Assembly: GCA_022393335.1 (NCBI GenBank)
Contig: JAJEKB010020725.1
Coordinates: forward strand, 1-64,000
Source: Macrotrachela quadricornifera
Taxonomy: Eukaryota > Rotifera > Eurotatoria > Philodinida > Philodinidae
Direction: 5' to 3'
DNA length: 64,000 nt
Part shown: positions 35,369 to 46,800 of the stretch, piece after piece
Layout: every line of letters begins with the position of its first letter
How positions within the stretch are numbered: position 1 is the first letter of the stretch
The notes under the pieces: model-generated
The model's database searches: none
What the model was told of the DNA's origin: nothing
The model's input: only the letters and a program-made list of their open reading frames with translations
Program-made: the position numbers and the translations under genes

Positions 35369-36696
35369 ACAAGTAACGCTCGTGTGGGCACTCGCTCAGC
35401 TTTTTCTCGTAGAAAACGCTTCTCTGTATTTATATAAGCAAAAAGTTCTAAAAGCAAAGACAGCGCACTGCACTTGCGTGTTTTCAGATAGGTTCACTAC
35501 AGACATATCAATGAAGTTTCGGAATAGGAAAAGATCGAATTTCTGGAAGGTTAATGTCGAGATATCCCTTCATCTCGATTAGCCTTCGTTTAAACATCTC
35601 GTGAATAAACAGCACTCGTTTTGGACAACTCGCTTAACCTCCGACTGAATTTTCTTTTTATGTGATATTTCACATCTCTCCAAAATATGTTATTGGTATT
35701 TTTAATGATCAGATAAGTACTTTACTCAACTCTTCCATCCTTTATGATTTCCAGAATCGAGGTAGTAAATCTCGTGATCGATAAATGGATAATATTCTTC
35801 TTCCTCTCATCAAAAATAGTTTCCATTGAAAGAAATCTTCCAAATGCTTGCATAATCTTTCCATTCAGAGGTATTTCTAAACATGCTGAACATATTTTCT
35901 ACTTAGAAAAACTTTATAACATTGTCTATCCATCATAGCTCGCAATTAATCATCGGAGCCCATTCTGTCCGCCACCCCTAACTGCTCGCCTTTATCAACT
36001 GGATAAGTCAAGCTATATAGATGTTTTCTTGATCTCATCAGACGAACAAAGTTTTTCGTATTATGCTTAGTTCAATTGCAAAGTATCGTTTCTTTCAAAG
36101 ATGTGCTTACTAACTGAAAAAAAAAGAATTTTTTTCAGTTCCGAAAAACTAGTTTTATCAGTCTATTGATCTCGATAATCTTTGGTCAAACGTTACCGAA
36201 AGATCGTTTTATTCTTAAGAAAGTGACTGGTACATCGAAAAGAAAAGAACTTTTTTTAAATGTCGAGAAACTAACTTTACCACTCCACTTCTTGACCTCA
36301 TTTACTTTTTGGTCAAGTTTTATAGGAGAATATTAATACAATGTTTTTTTGACCTTCTGCGGACATACAAGCAAACAGTTTCTGTTTCCGAGACTCTTCT
36401 CTACGAGAAAGAGAATAAAAAGAAAATTTAGTCGAGGGTTGTTTATTCATGATGTTTGAACGAAGTCTAATCGAAATAAAGGGATATCTTGCCATTAACT
36501 TTCCACAAATTCGATCTTTTCCTATCCCAACACTCTATTGAAATGTCTATGGTGAACCTATGTGAGACACGCGAGTGCAGTGCGCTGTCTTCGCTTTCCG
36601 AATTTTATTTTATATACGAATAGTTTGTCAATAGTTCAGAGAAATATTATCTACGAGAAAGAGCTGAGAGAGAGCACCCGCACGAATGTTACTTGT
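35369..36696. mobile_element. Fold-back DNA element with about 300-bp inverted arms
   Basis: Left arm 35369 to about 35670 and right arm about 36400-36696 are diverged inverted repeats. The tips read ACAAGTAACGCTCGTG and, from the right, ACAAGTAACATTCGTG. Shared inner blocks include AGGAAAAGATCGAATTT and GACAGCGCACTGCACT. No transposase is visible and no target duplication is clear. Motif copies elsewhere lie at 21974 and 63434. Confidence 0.75.
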
Positions 36697-37249
36697 AAGA
36701 TTCTGCGAAAAAAAAGTTTCGATGGTTCCTGAGGCACCCTCAACACTTGTGAATGCTCGACAAACCTCAAAGTGGTTCTTTAACAGAAAGAAGTATCTCA
36801 TCTTACTCAGAATTTCACGCTGATTCCGAATATACACTTTTTCCCGAACTATCGTGGACAAAACAATGGTTCCAATCAGTATTTGTTTTTTATTGTTCCA
36901 TTACTACATGAGTATATGCGATATATTTGTACTTTTTTCAGTCAATTCTCATTCGATAAGGCTGAAACTTTCAGAACAGATCGGGCAATCAAGTATGCAT
37001 CTGCAGTATAAATATCAGCTCAAATGACAATACTGATAGGAAATAATCTAAAAAAAGCTGTTAGCGTAATCCCTGCGGGATTTAAATGTGAAGCACGATA
37101 TATCTGTTGCAGTTTCAATAAAGAAAAATTGTTGCTCATTACAGAGCCATCACTCTTAAATTCAACAAGATTTACATATCTATTAACAATGTCCTATAAT
37201 GCATTTTGGTTGTCAAGAACAGTGCTTGATGCTTAATATTGCTCTGTGA

Positions 37250-37825
37250 ATAACAGTCTGTGATGTACTCTAGTTTATCAGTAACAATCAGTGAACCTCT
37301 TCAGATATCGGTAACGGTCTGTGACAAATTCCATCTATTAGTAACGGTCCCTAATACCTAATTTTGCTTTGTCAGTAACGATCTGTGATGCCCAATTCTG
37401 CTGAGCTCGTAACGGTTTGTGCTAGTCTAAGCTTGTCGATAACGGTCTGGGATGGTCTGAGCTTGTCAGTAATGGTCTGTGGCGAACTCTAGCTGTCGGT
37501 AACGGTCTGTGATGTTAATTTTCCTGTGTTAGTAGCGATTTGTGATGGTCTAAACCTATCGGTAACGGTCTGTGACGGTCTAAGCTTGTCAGTAACGGTC
37601 TGTGATGCTCTCTGGCTGTCGGTAACGGTCTGTTATGCCTAATTTTGCTGTGTCGGTAACGGTCTGTGATGGTCTAAGCTTGTCGGTAACGGTCTGTGAC
37701 GGACTGAGCTTGTCAGTAACGGTCTGTGATGCTCTCTGGCTGTCGGTAACGGTCTGTTATGCCTAATTTTGCTGTGTCAGTAACGGTCTGTGATGGTCTA
37801 ATTATGTCGGTAACGGTCTGTGGGG
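37250..37825. repeat. Minisatellite, about 30-bp unit with higher-order repeat
   Basis: The core GTCGGTAACGGTCTGTGATG recurs about every 30 bases. From about 37560 a longer block of roughly five units (ending CTAATTTTGCTGTGTC) is duplicated almost exactly, so there is a higher-order period near 150 bp. Copies at the left edge are more decayed. It ends in a G-rich stretch at 37822-37836. Confidence 0.9.
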
Positions 37826-38181
37826 GGGGCCGGGGGTAGTGGGTCCAAATTTCTGCCCTTAAACACTTCAACACTTCTTTTCAGTTCGTGTTTCACAAAA
37901 GAGCTGTCCAGCTTATTTTGGCCACGGGAGTATTTTTTTCTTTGTAACGACCTTGATCAGTTTTGTCGCAGCAAAACGTTTTCACACAATAAAAAAGAGA
38001 TTAATTTTTCATTTTTGATGAATCGAGAATCCATTCTTTCAAATTATAAAATAAAGAATACTAATCCTCAGAATTAAAAAGTAATGAAAAAGATATATAA
38101 TACAAGAATCAATTTATTCGATAACAAAAGATTGATATATAAATAGAAATAAAAAACAATGATCAGTATTCACTCATCGAA

Positions 38182-38454
38182 ATGGCATCTGCTCAAACTG
38201 TGTTCTTTACTATTGCTTTCTTTTGTTTATTGATACTTATCAATACCGGTAAACTATTTCTATACAAGAAGAGTAAACTTACTGATATGTTCTATCTAAT
38301 ATATGTTATAGGTGTCGAAGGTTCATGTCTTGGATGGTCACTAGAACTTGGACGATATGCTGATGGTCAATGTCGTACGTCATGTTTCTCTCATGAACGA
38401 AATGCTGGAACATCAACATGTGGTACTAAATCGTGTTGTATTACACGGATTTGA
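38182..38454 (+). CDS. Secreted six-cysteine peptide, beta/big-defensin-like spacing
   Basis: Exon 1 (38182-38248) encodes a signal peptide, MASAQTVFFTIAFFCLLILI. A 63-nt intron (38249-38311, GTAAAC to TTATAG, phase 1) is followed by exon 2 (38312-38454). The intron is a multiple of three and stop-free, so unspliced reading also gives an ORF, but the spliced form gives a clean signal peptide plus a mature peptide of about 46 residues. Mature cysteines follow C-x14-C-x3-C-x11-C-x4-CC. The C-C-C-C-CC order and the x3 and x4 spacings match the C-terminal domain of big defensins (first gap longer here). Antimicrobial function is inference; a generic secreted disulfide peptide is the alternative. 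Confidence 0.65.
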   Translation: MASAQTVFFTIAFFCLLILINTGKLFLYKKSKLTDMFYLIYVIGVEGSCLGWSLELGRYADGQCRTSCFSHERNAGTSTCGTKSCCITRI

Positions 38455-38768
38455 TGAGAAGTTCATACCTTTTGACTAATCATAATAAAAAAAATATATC
38501 ACTATTTATTTTATTCACATTATTAGTGTGGGGTTTTAAATAAAATGGGTATGAGGTGAAACTGCTTTCGTCGACACTATAAATCTATAAGTTGTCGTTC
38601 TCATTGTTCATTAGTCCATCATAGAAAAGTATAGGATAATTAATTCTTTGAATGTTATCATAGGATTTGAGAAATTAATTCAATTAAATTAAATAAAATT
38701 GATGGAAAAATGAATTTTATTCAATAAAACGTAGTAGAACTAGTTGTTATAGAATTAAATAAATACAT

Positions 38769-38816
38769 GACAGTTATAACTAGAGCTTTCGAACCATCAA
38801 GATTCATCATCGGTAG
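38769..38816 (-). ncRNA. Possible degenerate hammerhead ribozyme in the Penelope terminal repeat
   Basis: The minus strand reads CCGATGAT, a stem GAATC/GGTTC around TTGAT, then GAAA and GCTC. This follows the hammerhead layout CUGAUGA-stem II-GAAA, and Penelope terminal repeats are known to carry such ribozymes. The core U4 is C here, so this copy would not be expected to cleave. Low confidence. Confidence 0.3.
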
Positions 38817-39083
38817 TAATATGTAATGTTATTTCATGAATAATAATGAGTTGTTGGTAGCTATTATGATAGTATATGGTGGGGCAATAGAGGAAGTACA
38901 TTCACTCACCCGTACGCTAGAAGTTGACTTTGTTGATTGTGATTGTGATTGTGTATTGAATGACGATAATGTTTGAATATGCTAAATTGTAGGTACTTGT
39001 GATGAATTAAGGGATTTGCGTAATAGTTTACCTTTAGATTGTTTTGTTTTGTATTAAGTGTTGAATATCTGGAATGAGTGAAG

Positions 39084-40711
39084 TTATTTTCGGATGTCTT
39101 CCAGTCCGCGAGAAAACACATAAACTGGTACGGAACTATCAGTGCCATTCAAGGTTGGACGTTTTGATCGAATTACAAGGGATTCTTTGATAAGTAGAGG
39201 ATAAGATCTAGCATCTTGTTTCAAAATGTTAATATCGGTAAAGTTGATTGAATGGTCTGTTTTGTAAACATGTTTTCCTAAAGCCGATTTGAGTTTGTAG
39301 GTAACGATTCGTTGTTGGTTTGCTTGTTGTTGAGATTGTAGACGGATTTTGTTGGCATGAATTCTGGATGCCATCGTTTACCTTTTTTCGTCGAGTAGAA
39401 GGTAAGATTGGGCTAATGAAAGTATTAGCTTTATCTACATCTCTCTTATGTTCACGGACACGTCTATATGTCTGGCGTATTGTTTTTCCTATACACCCTC
39501 TGGTTACGATCGAGACAAGATATTTTATATACTACTTCAGATTTTTTATGCGCATCAAGTTGATCTTTAGTAGGAAAATATCTTCGAGTTTGATTGAATG
39601 TGTGGTAGATTACTCTAAGATTATCTGTTGGATCATGTTTTTTCATACTTTTTTTTAAGGTTTTTGGCGTAGGTATAACTTGATGCACCAATATAAGGCA
39701 TTTGAATATATTTGTAGGTTTTATTTTCATTGGGTAGTTGTTGCTGAAATTTGGCGAACCGTTGGTCAATTATTCATTCCACGAAAGAAGAAGGATAATC
39801 ATTGAAACTTACCATCTGACGAATATATTGAAGTTCATCTCATAGTAGTTGATCATTAGAACATATTCTGACGGCTCTATTAACCAATGTAGATAGTGCT
39901 GCTTTTTTGTAGGCTTTTGGAACTAAGCTGGTCCATTTGGTCATTAGTTTGGTAGTAGTCTTTTTCCGATATACTGTTGTATCAAAACCATTATCATGTC
40001 GTTTTACTAACACGTCAAGAAACATAATAGTGCCATCGACTTCAGGTTCAACAGTAAATTTAATAAATCATGAATTCCATCCGCATCTACATCACCTTTA
40101 AAAATGGTAAATGTATCGTCAACATAACGACGCCATACAAGTCATTTTGCGTCGTTAATGTTTAATAAGCCAGATAAATGTTTTTCCTCAAAATCTACCA
40201 TGAATATTTGTGCAAAAACTGCTGCTAAAGGTGTTCCCATTGAAACTCCATCAATTTGATCATAGTATTTCTTATTGAAGAGAAAATGTGTATGTTGAGT
40301 AGCAAATTCTAATAATTCACGGAGAAAATTTTCAGGAATATATGGTCTTAATTTAGGATCAGTAAAGTATAATTTGTTAATGATAATGTTGGTCGTTTCA
40401 CCCACTGGAATATTGGTAAAAAGACTGTCATTATCGAAACTTATCATTTTGTTGTTTTTTAATGAAGATTTACTACTACGTATTGGTTTTAAGATGTCAG
40501 CTAAAAATTTACCAAGACGATACTTATATGATTGTATACATGATACGATTGGCCTAAGAGGTACGTTGGTTTTATGAACCTTTGGCAACCCATACAACCT
40601 TGTTGAATATGTTTTTGTATTTATATTCGTGTGCATGTGACAGGGTTTGAATCCAGGATCCGCATTCCACAAAATAAAGACAGGTGCGAGATTTGAACCC
40701 GCTTCTATCAA
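39084..40711 (-). pseudogene. Penelope-like RT plus GIY-YIG polyprotein, broken
   Basis: RT pieces: TRLYGLPKVHK and LRPIVS, then SLFTNIPVGE, then the DGVSMGTPLAAVFAQIFM block (40711-40142). An in-frame TGA at 40144-40142 is followed in the same frame by the catalytic RRYVDDTFTIF. After a frameshift, FLDVLVKRHDNGF follows (40025-39840), then the linker (39769-39464) with the VVYKISC start of GIY-YIG, and after another shift the endonuclease end DHSINFTDINILKQD to GTDSSVPVYVF (39374-39084). At least one stop and three frameshifts make it non-functional. The presence of GIY-YIG separates it from endonuclease-deficient Athena elements. Confidence 0.88.
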
Positions 40712-40860
40712 TGTGATATATCAATAGCCCATTCATGTATTTGGCACGCTCGAACAAATTACATCTAATACTTTTATTCATTCGAACAACTAGTTTCTAC
40801 TATGTTTGATTGAATAAAATTCATTTTCCATCTATTTTATTTGATTTAATTGACAAAAAT

Positions 40861-41019
40861 GTGAAGAATCTATTGTATGCATATCATGAGACTACATACT
40901 CGAATGACATCTATATCCATTATCAGCAGAGGTACTCACGCAATATAATAGGACGAATCAAGAAACAATAGTAACAGCCGATGACGCTTTTAATTTGCCT
41001 TCAACTTTACGCTAACGTT
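40861..41019 (+). other. Upstream region of the SRPBCC gene
   Basis: Only about 160 bases separate the Penelope terminal repeat from the SRPBCC start codon. No clear TATA box was seen. An in-frame ATG at 40981 exists, but the 13 residues it would add do not look like part of the domain. Confidence 0.35.
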
Positions 41020-41433
41020 ATGAAAATCACCATCAAAACAAATGTTGCCGCGCCAATTGACGAAGTGTGGCGAGCTTTCAACAATCCCGACGACATCATG
41101 CAATGGGATGCTACTGACGATTGGCATACCACTCGAGTATCGAATGACCTAAAGGTTGGCGGCAAACTGTTGTTACGCATTGAAGATAAGAACGGCGGCA
41201 TGGGGTTCGACTTCAATGCCACCTACACGCAGATCGAGTTAAACCGACTGATTGAATTTCGGGAAGACGATGGCCGTATGGTTTGCTTGGAGTTTATCGA
41301 AACTGACATCGGGGTCACTATTCGTCAGACCTTCGACGCCGAATTGCAGCAGTCCGAAGATCAGCAACGCTCAGAATGGCAGGTCGTCCTCGACCGCTTC
41401 ACTCGGCACGTCGAGTCGAAGGATAAATCGTGA
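41020..41433 (+). CDS. SRPBCC/AHSA1-like domain protein, probable bacterial transfer
   Basis: The 137-residue protein starts MKITIKTNVAAPIDEVWRAF, a typical first strand and helix of the SRPBCC (START/Bet v1-like) fold, and includes DDIMQWDATDDWHT, a VGGKLLLRIEDKNG hairpin and a C-terminal amphipathic helix (QVVLDRFTRHVE). It covers the whole domain, a usual bacterial length. I chose the ATG at 41020 because the domain begins there. The gene is intronless and clearly richer in G+C (many GGC, GCC, GAC codons) than its neighbours, and it abuts a Penelope element. Bdelloids are known for such foreign genes near mobile DNA. Ligand and role are unknown; polyketide-cyclase-like or stress-related small-molecule binding is typical of the fold. 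Confidence 0.88.
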   Translation: MKITIKTNVAAPIDEVWRAFNNPDDIMQWDATDDWHTTRVSNDLKVGGKLLLRIEDKNGGMGFDFNATYTQIELNRLIEFREDDGRMVCLEFIETDIGVTIRQTFDAELQQSEDQQRSEWQVVLDRFTRHVESKDKS

Positions 41434-41499
41434 CCTAACCCATATCGTCGGAGAACAAGTCATTAACGTTTTTATGCGATATGCATTATAAAGATTTTC

Positions 41500-42520
41500 T
41501 TTTTTCATAATCATTCGATTCGACAGAGAGAAACACGAACGCGCAACAAGGGGTTTGGAAAAATACAGGCTGATATTTTAAAACTCTACATCATCAGTAA
41601 ATCTATTGTACTTCATATCTAGCTCGACATTATTAATTTAGATTTTGTTATTAGCTTCATCTTTCAATTACAAATCAGCAGTAGTTCCGGGCTCGACGAT
41701 TTTCATCAACTCGTACTTCGTCAAGCCCTACCCGTTGTGCGTCACTGTTTTTTTGATCGTTTACTTTTTGACAAAACTTCTCATATTTGAGACATGAAAA
41801 TTGTACGTCAATATTTAAATGACATGCATGGGCACGACCAAGCTGTTCAGCTGCCGCTGACCATCTTGATACATTCTGTTGTCTAGGTGCATCACATATC
41901 CGACATCACTTCTTGTACTTAACTTGGATATTGTATTGTCTCCATGTCTGGAAAGTTCGTAGAACTCATATTTTATGGAGCAATAAGATAACAGTTACTG
42001 AACGAAACGTTTCATACATGTAATCAGGAAATAGTTCTACAAGCTATACTTATACGCTAGATTAATAAAATAACAATGTTTAATTAAATGTGTCAATTTT
42101 TGAAATAAAACGACTTTATAATATTTTCAAAGTGAATGCAAACGTTTTTCTTTTATCAGAAATAAGATAATCACTTCTACATGATGCTAATCAATATGAC
42201 AAGCACGATCATCTGCAGAGAGTCATAAGATCATTGGAATAAATAGTGTCAAGGCATCATTATCTATAAATCACAACTTTCAATCCAAAAACTTATGTCT
42301 ATCATTGATAACTCAGTGGATATTCATCTTAACTACTAGCGAATATTAATGAGTCTAAAGATCAAGATAGATACAGTCGCATCTTCAATCTGACTATCAA
42401 AAATGAAATCACTATGTTATCTCTGTTACTTCCAAGTAATTGAAATTTTATTTTCAGAAGATTAAATAGAAATGTGTATATATGCGAGTAAGTTTTCGTG
42501 TTCGTTGATTTTAACGATAT
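41500..42520. other. No supported gene
   Basis: About 1 kb downstream of the SRPBCC gene with short broken frames only. The first bases (to about 41750) remain slightly less AT-rich, as if part of the transferred segment, but no further bacterial ORF is visible. Confidence 0.4.
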
Positions 42521-42531
42521 TGGTGATGATT

Positions 42532-42762
42532 TCAACTGATATTTTCATCTGCTGTCAAAAATTTGCATTCCCACGAGCACTCAGGTACAGAGACTGCATC
42601 GGGATCTTTGTTGGCACGAAGAATAGTATTGGCAAACTTTGCGCCAACGAGGAGATCCTTGATTTCATCACGACGAACGGCTTCCACTGTAGAATGACTT
42701 CTTAGAACCAATAATACGACCATCAAAACAACCATGCATTTTGAAAGATTAAAAGCAATCAT
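42532..42762 (-). CDS. Small secreted peptide
   Basis: The 76-residue ORF starts MIAFNLSKCMVVLMVVLLVL, a good signal peptide, likely cut near HSTVEA. The mature part is charged (RRDEIKDLLVGAKFANTILR) and ends with two cysteines in a C-x3-C arrangement. A TATA-like box lies about 40 bases above the ATG. No family recognized; a secreted peptide or toxin-like precursor would fit, but this is only a guess from form. Confidence 0.55.
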   Translation of the reverse strand: MIAFNLSKCMVVLMVVLLVLRSHSTVEAVRRDEIKDLLVGAKFANTILRANKDPDAVSVPECSWECKFLTADENIS

Positions 42763-42798
42763 TTTTTTTAAGATGAAGTTGTTTATTGCTTGTGACTA

Positions 42799-42812
42799 TT
42801 TATATATATATA
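42799..42812 (-). promoter_or_regulatory. TATA box of the small secreted peptide gene
   Basis: TATATATATATA run ending about 37 bases upstream of the ATG at 42762. The distance would place transcription start close to the start codon, giving a very short leader. Confidence 0.4.
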
Positions 42813-43055
42813 GATTGGTAAGCACTCGTGATCGGAAAAAAAGAGTAGGTGTGAGAAAATTTTATTTCCTTCGAAGTCACGTAGCACTTCCTAGTGCTTT
42901 GTTCGAAACAACAAATGTCATCAGGCTAACGTTCTCATCTATGTTTTTAATATTAATATTCGACGTAATCATGATTGGAAACTACCAACTATGATTCATT
43001 TCGCTATAGTTTTATAATGGCATGGAATTGATGACAGATATATTTAATATCGATT

Positions 43056-43526
43056 ATGATTTATCTACTTCTCTTGTGTGGATTTGTCGTTTGCGTGTGT
43101 TATGATGTTGTTCGTATTCCAAACGAAGATATTCAATATCTTAATGAACGTTTACAAATGAAGGAATATATGAATGTAGAAGATGCCCTTAATACAATTG
43201 CCGAGCTCGAAAACTTTTACACTGCGATCAAACTTGGAATCAAGGGTGCACCATCGGAAATGATTGACAAAGCATGGCATGCGCATATTTTAAACACTCC
43301 CATGTACTTCAACTTCTCCGAAATGGTCTTCGGTAAATATCTGCATCATTTACCATTTTGGTCAGGTAATATACGGAGTACTGACGCTAATCTTATATCT
43401 CCGGCAAAATCGATCTACGAGAGTCTTGAAAAGCTTGGTATTCAGTACATGAATAAAACTGTGTGGACATTTCGACGTTCAAAAACGATCTCTACGGATG
43501 AGATGAATGCAAGAATAACATTGTAG
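43056..43526 (+). CDS. Secreted protein with a WHxHIL motif (GRDP/DUF1399-like)
   Basis: The 156-residue ORF starts with a hydrophobic signal, MIYLLLLCGFVVCVCYDVV. The centre holds MIDKAWHAHILNTPMYFNFSE and then FGKYLHHLPFW. This WHxHIL...Y...FG..LHH pattern resembles the conserved segment of glycine-rich-domain (DUF1399-like) proteins, which also occurs in short bacterial and eukaryotic proteins. The clustered histidines suggest metal binding, but this is inference. No intron is needed. The start ATG directly precedes the signal peptide. Confidence 0.65.
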   Translation: MIYLLLLCGFVVCVCYDVVRIPNEDIQYLNERLQMKEYMNVEDALNTIAELENFYTAIKLGIKGAPSEMIDKAWHAHILNTPMYFNFSEMVFGKYLHHLPFWSGNIRSTDANLISPAKSIYESLEKLGIQYMNKTVWTFRRSKTISTDEMNARITL

Positions 43527-43863
43527 ACATTTAAATATGAAATGGATTTCTAGATATCTCAATCGATAATTCTGATATTGACGAACAGAAATTTTGTCAT
43601 TATTTCCATCAAAATCAAAATTCAACTCTATAAGAAACATGACAGATTTTATTAACATATAATGGCAGACGGCAAATAGAACGAGAGAATAGTTTCATCA
43701 TGTAATTCAGAATTTTTTTTTCTACAAAAAACATGTTCTATCATCAACAAAGATAAATAGAGAGATTGTCATATACGATAAGAAATGTGATCGTTTTTTT
43801 CTTCTCTGATCAAAGTCATGTCTAGATTATTTATAATCAATTCCATTAGATTAGTGTCACATA

Positions 43864-46800
43864 ATGAAATATAAGAAAGCTAAATTATCACAAATGATAT
43901 TGATTCATCTTTTGTTCTTTCTCGGTTATTTAACAACATTTTCGAATCCTTATGTATTACTATATCATACAGAAAACTCACGATTGGTACAATATTACGA
44001 TTGTATTTATTATACCCGATTAAAAATTCAGGATAATATTCACGACATGAAATATTGTCGTCAATTAAAGGAAAGTCAAACACTTCAGCGTGATTTTAAT
44101 CAATCCTGTCATAATAATGGTCAATTATGGACATTCGAAAGATTATCATTCTTCAATATATCACCATCTGATGTTCTCCAATGGAGTTCAAGTCTTGAAC
44201 AAACTGATCATTATTCACAATATTTATCGAATAAATCTTTTGATCTGAATAATACTTATATATGTAATTGTACAAATCCATCTACATTTGGGAAATTTTG
44301 TGAATATCAATTCTATAGTGATAGTACATCTTTCGATGAAGCTATTAGAAAACAATTTCAACCATTTGAACATTTCTTAATGAGCTCAGACAAAGTTCAT
44401 GTTGGTAGTCAACTTCACGATAATCGACCATGTTATATCACATTGAAATGCGATTCTGGATTGATGTGTTTAGATTGGAGACATATCTGTGATGGTAAAC
44501 AACAATGTATGGATGGTATCGATGAAGATTACTGTGAAAGATTAGAATTTAATGAATGTGAAAATGATGAATATCGATGTGCAAATGGAATGTGTATTCC
44601 AGATGAATATTGGTTAGATGGAGATTTCGATTGTATGGACTGGACAGATGAAAAAGATGCTCTTACTAATATAGGAATGAGTTGTTTTATGACACCCTCA
44701 TTGATTTGTGATGAACATGTATGTCTATATCGTCAATGGTCATGTGGTGATGGTAATTATTCAATGTCATTGAATATATGAAGTCGGCGTGTTTGTTTTC
44801 TTCTTCTAGGTCAATGTGTTAATCAAGAAACTGATCGATACAACGGTCTTCGAAAGTCTGTATTTGAATCCTGTCAAAATATGCGTGATGTTAATTATAT
44901 GTGTGAAGCAGTGACAAGAGATTCAACATCATGGTGGACGATCAATAATGGATATTGTTTACCTTATTCATTAAGTTACGGAACGTTAAATCTTGATTCG
45001 ACTGTTTTAACAGATCAATGTATATTTTCTTTAAAATGTGCATTAAGTGATGGACTTGATAAAAATTGTGATTGGAAAAATTCGATCGAATCCCGTCTAT
45101 TAATGAATAAGACATGTTTAAATTCTTCTCTGATTTATCCGACATCGGGAGCATTAGTTACTCCTTACCTTCATATGTTGTACGAACGAGATCGTGATTG
45201 GAAGAAGAAGAAACCGGATCATATGAGATTTCAAGGTCAAATCAAATGTATTGGTTATCAATCAATTACTATAAGCTTTGTACCTTGGACACATGCTGAA
45301 AAATTTCAATATTTTGATCATAGTCTATTGGAACATAAATTTTGTAATTTTAAAGAAGGAAAAGAAAGTATTCGAAATAATACAAATTTACGTTATGATG
45401 AAAATTGTTGGAATGATTCGAAAACATCGAACAATCGTTCTTATCAAGTTTCATTTTTATGTCCATCAAGATGTATTTCAAAATATCGAATAAGAAATGG
45501 AATGGTGGATTGTTATGTAAATGATGAAGATAAATCTATTCAAAATCCATGTCCACAAATTCAACATCATCGTTTCCAATGTTCACCATCTGAACAAACA
45601 TGTTTATTAGTTAGTGCACTAGCTGATTGGTCTCCTGACTGTACAAATGGACGAGATGTATTTGATGATAGTGGTAACACACCTCCATTCATTAATCTTG
45701 CTTGTAAAAAAAATACTGATCCAGAATGTAATTATCTTCGAAAATATATTCAAAGTTCATCGATGAATAATACAAATGAAATGACTACTGTTGATTATTC
45801 AACAAGAATCATTTCATTTCGATCATATTGTAACTCATTCTTTGATACAAAATTAACTATTGATGAATTCCCTGAATTATGTCAATCTTGGATTTGCTCA
45901 TCTGATCAATATCAGTGTTTATCTGGACAATGTATTCCACAAGAATGGATTTGTGATGGTGAATGGGATTGTAGTGATGGATCAGATGAAGAACGTCTTT
46001 TAATAATTGATCATTTCAATGAACATAATTTAAATTTCATCACAAATCTAATTAAATTAAAAGAAAAATGTTATCAACGATATGTGAAAATCCAACTTCC
46101 ATTTTCTGATATATGTAATCTTTCATATGAATATCCATGTTTTCGAGTTGGTATCAATGATATTTTTAATATTTCATTCCATCGTCCATGTATCAATTTA
46201 ACCCAAATTGGTGATGGAACAATCGATTGTTTAACTGCTCTTGACGAACGAAATCGTTTACAATGTTTACATATTGGAATGTTAGGTTATCATATTCCAT
46301 TTAATAATACTCTTTGTGTTCTATATACTCGTGCATGTACTGAACGTTATCCATGGGAACTCGGTACTAATCTTGCTTATGATTCGGTCTGTTTCTATCG
46401 TAAACTGATGCATAAAAATGGAACAAATAGTAATTGTTATGAAACAAAAGATGTGATGTGTTTAAATGATACTTGTATAAAAAATGCTCGATGTAATGGG
46501 AAAATTGAATGTCTTCATGGTGAAGATGAATATCGTTGTATACCGGAAAAGCAATCACTAATGAAATATCGATCATTTAAAACGATCAAAATGATGTCAT
46601 TAAATTTAGCAATTTATCCATTATTAAATTCAAATTCTTCTTCTTTATCTTTGATTGAGAATAATACAGATATGAGATTGAATGCAACATTCGATGATGA
46701 TGATTTAACGCGAGTATTTAGTAAAGATTATTCAAACAATCAAACAGTTTATGAAATTATTCGTGATAATGTTGGAAATAAGAGAATAAGATTTGAAAAA

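Larger units (their letters stand above)
38655..40860 (-). mobile_element. Penelope-like element with GIY-YIG endonuclease, dead, inverted terminal segments
   Basis: The body (minus strand) contains Penelope-type RT and GIY-YIG coding remnants. The 3' flank around 38690-38760 reads CTAGTTCTACTACG-TTTTATTGAATAAAATTCA on the minus strand, and the same sequence appears in plus orientation at 40788-40855. Inverted, partly truncated terminal repeats (pLTRs) are a known Penelope trait. The RT N-terminal part is missing, so this is a 5'-truncated copy. Confidence 0.8.

Noticed and set aside
40572..40781. Possible complete tRNA gene on the minus strand
   Set aside because: Only a T-arm-like hairpin is convincing; no acceptor stem, D-arm or A box could be matched.
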